Counted from the stretch's first letter, positions 43,376 to 53,288 are shown. The stretch is DNA of 64,000 nt from JAVDCA01 sp035293985 (GCA_035293985.1 DATGLS010000031.1:124001-188000), one strand, 5' to 3'. Notes: generated by a model from the letters alone, not told the origin. Numbers and translations are program-made.

Positions 43376-44350
43376 AGTCGCTTGTATTCCCGTTCAGCCG
43401 CCTATCTCCTCGCGCTCATCATCATCGCGATCCTGCCCCTCGTCTTCACCGGCTCGTACTGGCGCACCAACCTGATCGTCTGCGCACTCAACGTGATGCT
43501 CGCGCTCGGCCTCGATTTCGTGCTCGGCTATGCGGGGCAACTCAATCTCGGCCAAGCCGCCTTCTATGGGCTCAGCGCCTATGCGTCGACACTGCTGGTG
43601 ACGCGACTGGGCGTGCCGTTCTGGGCGGCATTCGCGGGCGCGGTCGCGCTCGCGGGGCTCGCCGGCGTGGTGCTGTCGCTGTTCGCGATGCGGCTGCGCG
43701 GGCATTATCTCGCGATCGCGTCGCTCGGCTTCGCGGTCATCACCTACCAAATACTGCTCAACTGGATCAGCCTGACGCAAGGACCGCTCGGCATCTACGC
43801 GGTGCCGCCGCCGCCCGCGTTGGCGCTGCCGGCCCTGCCCGTGATCGACTTTCACGATCTCGCGCCCCTCTTCTATCTCGTCGCCGGCTTCGCGCTCGTG
43901 AGCTACCTCGTGCTCGATCAGCTCATCCGCTCGCCGATCGGCGAGACGCTGGCGGCGATCCGCGAGGACGAGGTGTCGGCGACCGCGCTCGGGATCAATT
44001 GCGCCGTCTGGAAGGTGTTCGCCTTCGGCGTCGGCGCGGCGATCGCCGGCGTCGCCGGCGGCTTCTATGGTGGCTTCGTCGGAACGCTGACGCCGGACGC
44101 CTTCTTCATCACCGAGTCGTTCACCATCCTCGCCATGGTGGTGGTCGGCGGCATGGGCACGCTGATCGGTCCGGTCGCCGGCGCCATCCTGCTGACGATC
44201 CTGCCGGAGCTGCTGCGCGGCATCGGCGACCTGCGGCTCGTGGTCTATGGCCTGGCGCTGACGCTGGTGGTGCTGTTCATGCCGGGCGGCATCGTGCAGG
44301 CGGCGCGGCTCCTGGTTCGTCGGCAGCATCCGTCGGCGAAGAAGTCATGA
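43370..44350 (+). CDS. livM: Branched-chain amino acid-type ABC permease LivM
   Basis: 326-residue permease with GYAGQLNLGQAAFYGLSAYA and about nine to ten hydrophobic segments. The ATG at 43370 is provided by the end of a REPIN and has no clear ribosome site. An upstream ATG at 43274 would read the repeat as 32 extra residues. No other ATG lies before the first helix. Its stop overlaps livG by ATGA. Confidence 0.85.
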   Translation: MTSRLYSRSAAYLLALIIIAILPLVFTGSYWRTNLIVCALNVMLALGLDFVLGYAGQLNLGQAAFYGLSAYASTLLVTRLGVPFWAAFAGAVALAGLAGVVLSLFAMRLRGHYLAIASLGFAVITYQILLNWISLTQGPLGIYAVPPPPALALPALPVIDFHDLAPLFYLVAGFALVSYLVLDQLIRSPIGETLAAIREDEVSATALGINCAVWKVFAFGVGAAIAGVAGGFYGGFVGTLTPDAFFITESFTILAMVVVGGMGTLIGPVAGAILLTILPELLRGIGDLRLVVYGLALTLVVLFMPGGIVQAARLLVRRQHPSAKKS

Positions 44351-45150
44351 TTGCCGCGGCCGCACCCATGCTGTTGCAGGCGCGCGGCCTCTCCAAGCGC
44401 TTCGGCGGCGTGCGTGCCGTGCAGGACATTTCGCTCGACATTCCGCCCGGCGCGGTGTTCGCGATCATCGGGCCGAACGGGGCCGGCAAATCGACGCTGC
44501 TCAACCTGCTGAGCGGCGTGTTTCGCCCCGACGCCGGAACCGTCACGTTCGACGGCGTCGACGTCACCCGCGTCCGGGCGCACCGGCGCGTGCGTCACGG
44601 CATCGCGCGCACCTTCCAGAAGATCCGCCTCTTTCGCCAGCTCACCGCGCTCGACAACGTGGTCGCCGGATTCCATATCCACACCGCCCTGCCGGCCTGG
44701 CAATATGTAATCCACGGGCCGGCCTTCCGCGCCAACCATGTGCGCAGCCGCGCCGAGGCCGCGCGCCTGCTCGCCTTCATCGGGCTCGAGGGGCGCGCCA
44801 ATGTCGCAGCCGGCTCGCTCTCCTATGGCGAACGCCGCATGCTCGAGATCGCGCGCGCGCTCGCAACGTCGCCGCGCCTGCTGATGGTCGACGAGCCGGC
44901 GGCCGGGCTCAACGCGCAAGAGGTGGAGAATTTGGTCGAGCGCCTGCAGATGCTGCGGCGCGACGGCCTCACCATCCTGGTGGTCGAGCACAATATGGAC
45001 TTGGTGATGACCATCGCGGACCGCGTGCTGGTGATCGACTACGGCCAGCACCTGTTCGAGGGTGCCCCCGCCGAGGTGCAACGGCATCCCGGCGTCATAG
45101 CCGCCTATCTGGGCGAGGCGACGGGCGGCACGCCAAACGGGGCACCATGA
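44347..45150 (+). CDS. livG: ABC transporter ATP-binding protein LivG
   Basis: 267 residues: Walker A IIGPNGAGKST, signature LSYGERRMLE, Walker B LLMVDEPAAGL, His switch in VVEHNMD. The start overlaps the livM stop (ATGA) and the stop overlaps the livF start (ATGA), so livM-G-F are translationally coupled. Confidence 0.92.
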   Translation: MIAAAAPMLLQARGLSKRFGGVRAVQDISLDIPPGAVFAIIGPNGAGKSTLLNLLSGVFRPDAGTVTFDGVDVTRVRAHRRVRHGIARTFQKIRLFRQLTALDNVVAGFHIHTALPAWQYVIHGPAFRANHVRSRAEAARLLAFIGLEGRANVAAGSLSYGERRMLEIARALATSPRLLMVDEPAAGLNAQEVENLVERLQMLRRDGLTILVVEHNMDLVMTIADRVLVIDYGQHLFEGAPAEVQRHPGVIAAYLGEATGGTPNGAP

Positions 45151-45887
45151 GCGTGCTGCTCGCCGCCGAGGATCTCGCGCTCGCCTATGGCGAGGTCTCG
45201 GTCTGCCGCGACATCGCGTTCGACATCCAGCCCGGCGAGATCGTGACGCTGCTCGGCGCCAACGGCGCCGGCAAGTCGACCACGCTGCGCGCGGTCGCGG
45301 GCGTGCTCATCCCACGCGCCGGCGCGATCCTGCTGCGCGGGCAGGACATCACCCGCTTGCCCTCGCATGCGCGCGCCGACCTCGGCATCGCCCTCGTGCC
45401 CGAGGGACGGCACGTGTTTCCCTACCTGACCGTGCGGGAGAATCTCGAGCTCGGCGCGTTCAAGCATCGCCGCGACCACGCCAAGGTGCGCGGGCTGATG
45501 GACAAGATGCTCGCCATGTTCCCGCGGCTCGCCGAGCGCGCCGGGCAAAATGCCGGCACCCTGTCGGGCGGCGAGCAGCAGATGCTGGCGCTCGGCCGCG
45601 CCATGATGTCGGAGCCCGCCCTGCTCTGCCTCGACGAGCCGTCGCTCGGCCTCGCGCCGCGCGTGGCGCAGGACATCTTCCGCACCATCCGGACGATCAA
45701 CCAGGAAGGAACGAGCGTGCTGCTGGTCGAGCAGAATGCGCGCTACGCGCTCGACACCGCAAGCCGCGGTTACGTGCTGCAGACGGGACGCATCATCGCC
45801 AGCGGCCCATGCGCGAGCTTGCGCGAGGATATGCGCGTGCGCGAGGCGTACCTCGGGCGTGCTGCGGCGCGCGTGCCTCAAGAGTGA
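45147..45887 (+). CDS. livF: ABC transporter ATP-binding protein LivF
   Basis: 246 residues: Walker A LLGANGAGKST, signature LSGGEQQML, Walker B LLCLDEPSLGL. Last gene of the rightward importer. Its 3' end overlaps the 3' end of the convergent DUF3592 gene by 10 bp, leaving no room for a terminator between them. Confidence 0.92.
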   Translation: MSVLLAAEDLALAYGEVSVCRDIAFDIQPGEIVTLLGANGAGKSTTLRAVAGVLIPRAGAILLRGQDITRLPSHARADLGIALVPEGRHVFPYLTVRENLELGAFKHRRDHAKVRGLMDKMLAMFPRLAERAGQNAGTLSGGEQQMLALGRAMMSEPALLCLDEPSLGLAPRVAQDIFRTIRTINQEGTSVLLVEQNARYALDTASRGYVLQTGRIIASGPCASLREDMRVREAYLGRAAARVPQE

Positions 45888-46471
45888 TGGTTGTACCACA
45901 CGCCCAGCGTGGCGAGGATGATCGGGACCGCGAAGAAAATGGCGGCCATGATCATTCGGCCGCGTGCTGCTCCATCGCCGAGCTCGAGCATCGACGACCC
46001 GGGGGATCGGGGATCATAGCGCACGTCGACCTCGGCGCCGACGGGATATCGCGCGGCGATCTCACGCGCCGTCGACTTGGAAGAAGCAATTCGCGTAGCC
46101 TGAATGGCGTTGCCGGTGAAATCGGTGCCCTTCACGGCGTAGCGATACGTGACATCCGCCATGTAAAGCGCGAATTTGAAAGACGTCAGTCGGACCCGGC
46201 TCGATGCGATGGTCCCCCGCGCGTGCGGCCAGCTCACGGCATCCGACGCACGTCGCCGCGCCACCCAGCCGTCGACCAGCATATAGGCGGCGAACGGAAA
46301 CATGCAGATTCCCATCGCACCCACGAAGCCCATCCATTCCGCCACCTTCGGGCTCCAATCGAGCGTGGATGCGCTGCGCCACAGCAAGCCGGTGGCGATC
46401 AGCGCCACGACCAGCGCGGCCAACCGCATCAAATCGTCCTGGTCGAAGTCGAAGCTATCAACATCTATCAT
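45878..46471 (-). CDS. DUF3592 membrane protein
   Basis: 197 residues. Two hydrophobic segments near the N-terminus (about 20-35 and 48-65), a beta-rich extracytoplasmic domain with the DUF3592 pattern ARGTIASSRVR and YPVGAEVDVRYDPRSPGSSM, and a C-terminal helix ending WYNHHS. Function unknown in the family; probably an inner-membrane protein. Convergent with livF and 28 bp from the ThDP enzyme gene, so it may share that gene's promoter only if co-transcribed through it in the reverse order. Confidence 0.75.
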   Translation of the reverse strand: MIDVDSFDFDQDDLMRLAALVVALIATGLLWRSASTLDWSPKVAEWMGFVGAMGICMFPFAAYMLVDGWVARRRASDAVSWPHARGTIASSRVRLTSFKFALYMADVTYRYAVKGTDFTGNAIQATRIASSKSTAREIAARYPVGAEVDVRYDPRSPGSSMLELGDGAARGRMIMAAIFFAVPIILATLGVWYNHHS

Positions 46472-46499
46472 CTACTTTCCCCCGAGACGCGACCGGCCC

Positions 46500-48167
46500 T
46501 CACATCGGCTTGAAGTGACGGTCGAGCGCGACGTCGATCAACAGCGCCGTATCGCTCTTGACGCCCTTCGCCACCAGATCGGTCGACTCGTGCACCGTCT
46601 TGGCGCGCTCGGCATTGATGCCGAGCGAACGCGCCAGCCCGACAAAATCGACCGGCGGATCGACCAGCTCCATACCCACATAGGTATCGGCCTGCTCGGC
46701 GAGACCGCGCAGCGCGTGCAGACGCTGCTTGAGGATGCGGTAGGACGTGTTGTTGAGGATCACGAAAGTCACCGGAATGCGATAGTGGGCGGCGGTCCAT
46801 AGCGCCTGGATCGTGTACATGGCGCTGCCGTCGCCGATCAGCCCGACTACCGGGCGGTCGGGCAGCGCGAGCTTGGCGCCGATCGCGGCCGGCAGGCCCC
46901 AGCCGATGCCGCCACCGCGCAGCCCGAAATAGCTCTGCGGATCGTCGCTGCGGATGAGCGAGCGGATGCCGGGCGCCGACGAGAGCGCCTCCTCGATCAC
47001 CACGGCGTCGCGCGGCAGCATCTCGCCGATCGCCTCGAGCAGCGCGAGCGGCTGCACCGGCACCTGCGTCGCGAGCGAGCGCGCCTTGGACTTGAGCGCC
47101 TCGCGCAGCGCCGCGTTGGCATCGCTCGCGGTCTTGAGCCGGTCGCGCGCGGCGCCGCGCGCCGCGCTGGTCATGCGCTCGCGGATCGCGGCGGTGAGCT
47201 CCGGCAGCGTCGCCTTGGGATCGCCGAGGATCGCGGCCTCGGCGGGATAGTTCTTGCCGATCTCCCACGGATCAGTGTCGAGGTGGACGAGGCGCATGCC
47301 GGGCGGGATCGGATCGACCTTCGAAGGCAGCGACCAGGTGAAGAGATCGCCGCCGACCGAGAACAGCGCATCGCACGCGTCGAGCGCCTGCCGCACGCCC
47401 GGCTGGGTGCGCAGCATCTGGCCGCGAAACAGCGGATGCGACGACGGGAACGAGGCGGTATTGGGCACGAACTCGGCATAGACCGGGGCGCCGAGCAGCT
47501 CGGCGAGCTCGACCAGCTCGGCATGGGCGCGGCTCTGCGCGACCGCATCGCCGGCGATGATCACCGGATGCTTCGCCTGCGCGAGGATCTCCGCCGCCGC
47601 CGCGATCGCGGCCGCATCGCCGCGCACGCGCGGCGCAATGCGGGTCGGGGCCATGAGGTCCAGGTCGCCCTCGTCTTTGAGGATGTCGCCGGGCAGCGAG
47701 AGGAACACCGGCCCGGTCGGTGGCGCGAGCGCGGTCTTCACCGCCCTGTGCACCAGGCGCGGCAGGTCGCTGACGCGGTGGACCTCGTCCGCCCATTTGA
47801 CGAATGGGCGGGCGAGTCGCGGCAGGTCGGCGGAGAGGATCGGCTCGGTGACGATGTATTCCTGGTCCTGCTGGCCAGCGGTGACCAGCATCGGGGTCGC
47901 GGCTTTCTGGGCGTCGTAGAGCATGCCCATGGCGTTGCCGAGCCCGGGCGCCACATGAAAATTGAGCACCGCGAGCTTGCCCGACGCCTGGGCGTAGCCG
48001 TCCGCCAGGGCCATGATCGCGGCCTCCTGCAGGCCGAGGATGTAGCGGATGTCGTGCTCGACCGCGAAGGCATCCATCAGCGGCAGCTCGGTGGTGCCGG
48101 GATTGCCGAACATCATATCGACGCCCTCCTGCTTGAGCAGGTCGAGAAAGGCGCGTTTTCCGGACAT
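46500..48167 (-). CDS. Thiamine diphosphate enzyme, benzoylformate decarboxylase/acetolactate synthase-like
   Basis: 555 residues with the three ThDP-enzyme domains. The N-terminal PYR domain has FGNPGTTELPLMDAF and the catalytic Glu in YILGLQEAAIMALADGYA. The central TPP_enzyme_M domain is around 190-330. The C-terminal PP domain has GDGS through NN. The NPGTTELP block favours 2-keto acid decarboxylases such as benzoylformate decarboxylase, although acetolactate-synthase-like proteins without FAD use are also close. ATG 48167 is annotated; a TTG at 48176 has a better GGAG spacing (6 nt). Substrate unknown; nearby aromatic genes are suggestive. Confidence 0.82.
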   Translation of the reverse strand: MSGKRAFLDLLKQEGVDMMFGNPGTTELPLMDAFAVEHDIRYILGLQEAAIMALADGYAQASGKLAVLNFHVAPGLGNAMGMLYDAQKAATPMLVTAGQQDQEYIVTEPILSADLPRLARPFVKWADEVHRVSDLPRLVHRAVKTALAPPTGPVFLSLPGDILKDEGDLDLMAPTRIAPRVRGDAAAIAAAAEILAQAKHPVIIAGDAVAQSRAHAELVELAELLGAPVYAEFVPNTASFPSSHPLFRGQMLRTQPGVRQALDACDALFSVGGDLFTWSLPSKVDPIPPGMRLVHLDTDPWEIGKNYPAEAAILGDPKATLPELTAAIRERMTSAARGAARDRLKTASDANAALREALKSKARSLATQVPVQPLALLEAIGEMLPRDAVVIEEALSSAPGIRSLIRSDDPQSYFGLRGGGIGWGLPAAIGAKLALPDRPVVGLIGDGSAMYTIQALWTAAHYRIPVTFVILNNTSYRILKQRLHALRGLAEQADTYVGMELVDPPVDFVGLARSLGINAERAKTVHESTDLVAKGVKSDTALLIDVALDRHFKPM

Positions 48168-48427
48168 GATGGGCAAGGTTGGCTCCCGGGTTCGAACAAG
48201 TGGGGTCGCGGGCGGGTCACAGACAGGGCCGCACACAGGATCGAAGGCCCCCGCATCCCGTGTCGCCATTACCGCGGGCGTGGCCCGAACCCAAGGACAA
48301 TTTAGCGCATATTCCAGGCTGCGGCCGCAGGGCCGCCTTTCGCCCACAGGGATGGTGCGCGCGCGCGACTGCGGCTAGCATCCGCCCTCTGCCCGTGGCG
48401 GGCGACCTTTCGGGGAAGGGCGCGGCG

Positions 48428-48793
48428 ATGCACGCACTCCGCCTGTCGATGACACTGATTGCGCTGATGGTCGGGACGGTCACGGCGCGCGCCGAGACGC
48501 TCACGCCGGACGACGCCGCCAGGCACGCCGGCGAGACCGCCACGGTCTGCGGCGTCGTCGCCGGCGCAAAATATGCCGCGCAGATCCGCGGCGGCCTCAC
48601 CTTCATCGATTTCGGCAAGCCCTATCCGGACGCGACCTTCACGGCGATGATCTTCGCCGCCGACCGCCCCAAGTTCGGCACCCCCGAGCGCGGCCTTGCC
48701 GGCAAGCAGGTGTGCGTCACCGGCAAGATCGAGATGTTTCGGGGCAAGCCGGAGATCGTGCTGACCGATCCGAAGCAGCTGGCGGTGAAGTAA
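48428..48793 (+). CDS. Exported OB-fold-like small protein
   Basis: 121 residues: signal peptide of about 22 residues ending TARAETL, then a small beta-barrel-like domain with GETATVCGVVAGAKYAAQ, FIDFGKPYPDATFTAMIFA, and GKQVCVTGKIEMFRGKPEIV. The pattern resembles periplasmic OB-fold proteins with nucleic-acid-binding annotation. Two cysteines (about positions 41 and 96) could form a disulfide. A GGGAAGGG tract precedes the ATG. Partners and role unknown. Confidence 0.68.
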   Translation: MHALRLSMTLIALMVGTVTARAETLTPDDAARHAGETATVCGVVAGAKYAAQIRGGLTFIDFGKPYPDATFTAMIFAADRPKFGTPERGLAGKQVCVTGKIEMFRGKPEIVLTDPKQLAVK

Positions 48794-48974
48794 GGTTACC
48801 GGCCGACCGCTTTCGCGACGGCGTGGGGGACGGCGTATTTCGTTCCGCGATCACCGTGATGTGACCAGTCCTGCGATCAGCCCGCGTGGCCCGCCGGACG
48901 AGGAACCGTGACGTTACGCCACGAGTTTATCCATCAGCACAATGCAAGGCGGGAGTGAGGCTGAGGAGCCTGCT
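48794..48974. other. Intergenic stretch, no feature recognised
   Basis: About 180 bp between the exported small protein and a 45-codon frame. No clear repeat, hairpin or promoter could be assigned. Confidence 0.4.
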
Positions 48975-49112
48975 ATGCCGCTGCTCTATGTTCCGTTGAT
49001 CATGTATGCGAGCTGGATGGAATTGATGACGCATCCGTTCGTCGTGCCAGCCAGCATCGCGACCGATGACGCCGGCGAAGCCGACGCCTTCGCCATCCGT
49101 CCGCGCGAGTGA
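48975..49112 (+). CDS. Possible 45-residue membrane-leaning peptide
   Basis: Short frame MPLLYVPLIMYASWMELMTH, then an Ala/Asp-rich tail ending IRPRE. The first 20 residues are hydrophobic enough for membrane association. It is supported mainly by an excellent ribosome site, GAGGAG 6 nt before the ATG. No family recognised; may be a real small protein or chance. Confidence 0.4.
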   Translation: MPLLYVPLIMYASWMELMTHPFVVPASIATDDAGEADAFAIRPRE

Positions 49113-49134
49113 GGCTGCGGCTCACCACGACGGC

Positions 49135-50538
49135 TCATGACGCCTTGGCGCCCCGCGCCGGCGTCCCCGCCTCGCCCAGATCCCAATAGACGCCCGCCAT
49201 CATTCGCAGGCCCTCGCGCGCGATCGCGAGCGGCAGGTGCTCGTTCGGCGCGTGCTGCGAGCAGCCGCGATAGGAGTGCGGCACCCAGATGGTCGGCAGA
49301 CCCAGGCCTTCGGCGAAGATGTCGTTCGGCAGCGATCCGCCTGAATTGGGCAGGATCGCGGTCGGCTTGCCGGTGGTGCGCGCCATAGAGGCGGCGGTCC
49401 AGCGCACCCAGGGATGATCGGGATCGGTCCGCGTGGCGCGAAAAATCTCGTCGCGCCCCTTGGCGATCTGCACCATCGGGAAACCGTGGCGATCGAGATG
49501 GCGGCGCAGCGCCGGCAGGATCTCGTCGATGTCGACCCCGACGACGTAACGCAGCTGGCCGCGCGCATAGGCGCGCGGCGGCACCGCATTCACCGGGTTT
49601 TCCGGATTGCCGGCCGTCATCGCCAACACGTCGAACGAGCACCAGCCGTAGACCTTCTCGGCGAGCGTGAGACCGGGCTCGCCCCAGCTCGGATCGATCT
49701 CGGGATCGCCCGGGCCGGAGCGCACCTCGCAGTCGGCGAGCACGCGTCGCACCGAATCCGGAATCCCGGGCGGCACCCATTCGGGGATACGCACCTGGCC
49801 GGTCGGCCCGACGATGGTCGAGAGCGCGTGCACGAGCTGGACCGAGGGTGACGACAGCAGGCCGCCCCAGTTGCCCGAATGATGCCCGCCGGCGCGGGCC
49901 TCGATGGTGAAGTCGATCGGAAAGGCGCCGCGGCAGCCGAGGCAGAGGGTCGGCCGGTCGGCGGCGAGGCGCGGGCCGTCGGAGGCGATCAGCACGTCGG
50001 CCGCGAGCAGGTCGCGGTTCTCGGCGCAGACCTCGCGCAGGCCGGGCGAGCCGGTCTCCTCGCCCATCTCGATCAGGAATTTGGCGTTGTAGCCCAGGCG
50101 CCCGCGCACCGCGATCACGCTCGCGAGCGCCGCGACGTTGATGGTGTGCTGGCCCTTGTTGTCGGCCGTGCCGCGTCCCCAGTAGCGCCCATCGGCCTCG
50201 ACGAGCTGCCAGGGCGAGAGGCCCTTGTTCCAACCCGCATCGAGGCCGCGGATGACGTCGCCGTGGCCATAGACGAAGGCGGTGGGAAGACCTGCATCCT
50301 CGATCCGTTCGCCGATGAGGAAGGGGCCGCGCGCCTTGGCGTGTCGCAGCACGTGACAGCGAAAGCCGAGCGCCTCGAGCGCCGGCTTCATCTCGGTCTC
50401 GATGTAGCTCGCCAGCTCGGGGCCGCGGTCCGGGTTCTGGCTCTCGGTCGGGATGGCGACGCGGCGGGCGAGATCGGACTTGAAGCCGCCCGTGTCGAAA
50501 TAATCGGCGGCGCGGGCAATGGCGGCATCTCGGCTCAT
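49135..50538 (-). CDS. M20-family metallopeptidase/dipeptidase
   Basis: 467 residues. Metal and catalytic positions of the M20 fold are visible: His and Asp in FVYGHGD, the bridging Asp in WGRGTADNKGQH, the catalytic Glu pair in EMGEETGSPG, and the C-terminal His in HAPNEHLPL. The dimerisation domain (about 200-360) is present. Hydrolyses dipeptides, carnosine-like peptides or N-acyl amino acids; exact substrate open. No signal peptide, so cytosolic. Convergent with the possible 45-residue gene. Confidence 0.87.
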   Translation of the reverse strand: MSRDAAIARAADYFDTGGFKSDLARRVAIPTESQNPDRGPELASYIETEMKPALEALGFRCHVLRHAKARGPFLIGERIEDAGLPTAFVYGHGDVIRGLDAGWNKGLSPWQLVEADGRYWGRGTADNKGQHTINVAALASVIAVRGRLGYNAKFLIEMGEETGSPGLREVCAENRDLLAADVLIASDGPRLAADRPTLCLGCRGAFPIDFTIEARAGGHHSGNWGGLLSSPSVQLVHALSTIVGPTGQVRIPEWVPPGIPDSVRRVLADCEVRSGPGDPEIDPSWGEPGLTLAEKVYGWCSFDVLAMTAGNPENPVNAVPPRAYARGQLRYVVGVDIDEILPALRRHLDRHGFPMVQIAKGRDEIFRATRTDPDHPWVRWTAASMARTTGKPTAILPNSGGSLPNDIFAEGLGLPTIWVPHSYRGCSQHAPNEHLPLAIAREGLRMMAGVYWDLGEAGTPARGAKAS

Positions 50539-50649
50539 GGCGGTCTCGTCGGGGGTCTCGGTTGGACGTCTCAGTCAGGATTGAGGCGGCGCATCATGCG
50601 GCGAGGCCGATATCAATGACAAGCGATGAGATTTCTCTCACTGCAAAAC

Positions 50650-52212
50650 TCAACGGAGGAATACCTTCAGCGCGCCCAACAGCGCCTTCGGGTCGAGCTG
50701 GCCTTGATAAACGGGTGGCGGCGGGGGACCGCGGTGGAGCAAACCATGGATCGCCTCCCACGCCGAGCGGACGGAGCACTCGATCGTGAAGGCGATCTCT
50801 CGCGGCACCTCGACGTACTGGCCGATGAGCCCGAGATTGGTCGCGCCCTCCGGAATGGGAGGAGGCCGGTCGGCACGTCGGCGCGGGAGCCAGATGTTGT
50901 TCACGTAGGGCAGGTAGCAAGGCACGCAGATCGACGACGCCATGATCGAGTCGAACTGCTCGTCGAACCGCAGCTGCTTCAGCGTCTCCTCCAGGATCTC
51001 GGCGCCGGTGCATTGATCCATGCGCTTCTTCACGAAATCGCCGATGCGATCGGGATAGAGACCATAGCCCCACCAGACGGTCGTGCCCTTCGGCTGCTCG
51101 ATGATTTCCGGCTGGTGGAAGATCGACAGCGACAGCACCCAACCGGAGTCCTTCAGCGTCACGAGGCCGCCCAGTCCCGCCGTGCTGTTGGTGAGCGCGG
51201 CGATCTGGTCGATGAATTCGGTCCCGGCGTCGGTGACCGTGAACGTCACCCACAGCGAATCGTCGATCCGGTCGGGCCCGAAGAAGACGTCCGGCTTGCC
51301 GAACCCTTTGCGGCCCTGCGCCAGGCGCTGCCACAGGGCCCAGGACCGGCCGCTCGGCCGCCGGCTCGGCACCGAGGTCATCGATCCGGCGCAAAGGTCG
51401 GCCGCCTGCGATCCGGTGGTGACGAGCACGACATCCTCCGGCGCGACCGCAACCGACGTCGTCGTACCGCCACGTTCGTAGTCGAGCCGGTCGACCGTGA
51501 GACCGTCGGGCGCCGGCGCGAAGCCGATGTCGCGCACGAACGCGTCAGTGATGAAGTTCACGCCGCGTGGGCGCAGCCACGCGAGCAGCGGGTCGATGAA
51601 GAACTGGTGCTGATTGAGCGGCGTGCGCATGACGCCCCTCATGTCGGAGAGGTCCGGGAATAGATAGAGAAAGCGACACATATAACGGCGAAACTCGATC
51701 ACGCTGTGCTGCGGCAGCGATCCCATGATCGTCGACCACAGGAACCAGAATTCGGTCGCGAAGAATTCCGTGGAAAAGAACTCGTCGATACGCCGCCCGT
51801 CCAGCAGCGCTTCGGGCGAGAGCACGACGCGCGCGAGGCGCAGGCCATCGCCGAGGCTGAGACCGAAACGGGGACCATGCACGATGCGCCCATTGCGATC
51901 GAAGATGTGCGCCCTGTCCTGGTAAGGCTCGCTGGTATTGAAGTCGAAGAAGTCGTCTGTGACGGAAACGGAAGGATTGCGGGCGGAGGGGACATCCTTG
52001 AGCAGATCGAACGTGCAGCGGAATTCCTTGTCGAAGACCGAGCCCGGCAGGTTGTATCCGCTCGCCGCGCTGCCCCCGAGAAAGAACCCGCCGCCCAGCA
52101 GGTCGTCCGCCTCATAGATCGTGATGTCGGCGCCCGACACGCCGGCATTGCGGATGAGAAGCGCGGCCGCCGCCAGCCCGCCAAACCCACCACCGACGAT
52201 ATGTGCCTTCAT
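50650..52212 (-). CDS. ohyA: Oleate hydratase-family flavoprotein
   Basis: 520 residues. Starts with the FAD-binding GGGFGGLAAAALLIR motif and continues with YEADDLLGGGFFLGG, EFFATEFWFLWSTIM and TPLNQHQFFIDPLLAWLRPR, which belong to the oleate hydratase (MCRA) family. The family uses FAD structurally and adds water to the cis-9 double bond of free unsaturated fatty acids, giving hydroxy acids. GGGGAGG precedes the ATG. Monocistronic. It may help detoxify free fatty acids at the membrane. Confidence 0.87.
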   Translation of the reverse strand: MKAHIVGGGFGGLAAAALLIRNAGVSGADITIYEADDLLGGGFFLGGSAASGYNLPGSVFDKEFRCTFDLLKDVPSARNPSVSVTDDFFDFNTSEPYQDRAHIFDRNGRIVHGPRFGLSLGDGLRLARVVLSPEALLDGRRIDEFFSTEFFATEFWFLWSTIMGSLPQHSVIEFRRYMCRFLYLFPDLSDMRGVMRTPLNQHQFFIDPLLAWLRPRGVNFITDAFVRDIGFAPAPDGLTVDRLDYERGGTTTSVAVAPEDVVLVTTGSQAADLCAGSMTSVPSRRPSGRSWALWQRLAQGRKGFGKPDVFFGPDRIDDSLWVTFTVTDAGTEFIDQIAALTNSTAGLGGLVTLKDSGWVLSLSIFHQPEIIEQPKGTTVWWGYGLYPDRIGDFVKKRMDQCTGAEILEETLKQLRFDEQFDSIMASSICVPCYLPYVNNIWLPRRRADRPPPIPEGATNLGLIGQYVEVPREIAFTIECSVRSAWEAIHGLLHRGPPPPPVYQGQLDPKALLGALKVFLR

Positions 52213-52412
52213 CGCCCTCCCCTGTGGACTCCAGGTTCGGAAGATCGTCCCGATCCGAGCTCGGCCAGGGCACTCTGCTCAGCTTCAGGCGGTCCGCCGG
52301 CTTGCACGTCGAGCCCGCCCGGACCGGTACCCTCAGTTGACCGTCAGGTTCGCTACTCTTGCACACACGAGATGATTGGAGAAGCTCGAAATACAACCCG
52401 CCGGGCCCGCGC

Positions 52413-53123
52413 TCAGTCTTTCGGCGCTTCGAGGACGACGCCGGAGTTCGGCTCGATCCAGACCAGGTGGTCCTCGACCTTCTGGACCCCCGGGATGTTC
52501 TCGGCCGCGATGCGGATCGCCTGGCGCTCGCGCTCGTCGGTGAGCGCGCCCGAAAGCTTCACCACGCCGTCCTTGACCATCACGTCGATCAGCCCGACCG
52601 GCGCCCATGACTGCTTCTTCAGCTCGGCGATCAGCTGCGCGCGGATAGCCCCATCGCCTGCCGCCACCGGATGCGCGGCGAGCGCGAGGCTGGCGACCGC
52701 GCGCATCAGGTTGGCGCGCGTGATGATGCCGGTCACCTTGCCGTCGCGCACGACCGGCAGACGCTTGATGCGATGACGCTCCATCAGGTGCACGACCTGC
52801 TCGAGCGGCGCGTCTTCGGCGACCGTGTAAACGTCGAGCGTCATCACGTCGCTGACCTTGCGGCCGCTCGCACGGGAATAGTCGTCGGCGAGACGGCCCG
52901 GCCCGAGCAGGAATTCGACGAAGCGCGACCGCTTGCGCTCGGTGCCGGTCTCGGCGCGGCGGAGGAAATCGCCCTCGGTGAGGATGCCCTGCAGCTTGCC
53001 CGCGACATCGATCACCGGCAGCCCGCTGATCTTGTGCTGCAGCATCAGGCGCACGGCCTCGAGCACCGATGCATCCGGCCGGACCGACACGACCTTTCGG
53101 GTCATCACATCCATCGCGTTCAT
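52413..53123 (-). CDS. CBS-pair and BON-domain protein
   Basis: 236 residues: first CBS about 5-60 (DVMTRKVVSVRPDASVLEAV, GLPVIDVAGKLQGILTEGDF), second CBS about 93-150 (DVMTLDVYTVAEDAPLEQVV, RLPVVRDGKVTGIITRANLM), then BON about 165-225 (IDVMVKDGVVKLSGALTDER). CBS pairs bind adenosine nucleotides; BON domains are lipid- or protein-associated. Common in rhizobia, function not settled. ATG 53123 has GGGAGG 6 nt upstream, and the longer reading frame before it is unsupported. Divergent from the kinase fusion 165 bp away. Confidence 0.85.
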   Translation of the reverse strand: MNAMDVMTRKVVSVRPDASVLEAVRLMLQHKISGLPVIDVAGKLQGILTEGDFLRRAETGTERKRSRFVEFLLGPGRLADDYSRASGRKVSDVMTLDVYTVAEDAPLEQVVHLMERHRIKRLPVVRDGKVTGIITRANLMRAVASLALAAHPVAAGDGAIRAQLIAELKKQSWAPVGLIDVMVKDGVVKLSGALTDERERQAIRIAAENIPGVQKVEDHLVWIEPNSGVVLEAPKD

Positions 53124-53288
53124 CGCACGCCTCCCACAGGCCGTTCGCGCCGCGGCCCGAAATCCGGTTCGTCCAGGAATATCAAAGATTTCCGGGCTCG
53201 GCACCGGGCCTGCGGCATGGCTCCTGCCGCTCTTTGTCGACGCGCCGCTTTCGATTATAGATGGCCGCCACGGGGCAGGAGAAATGGC

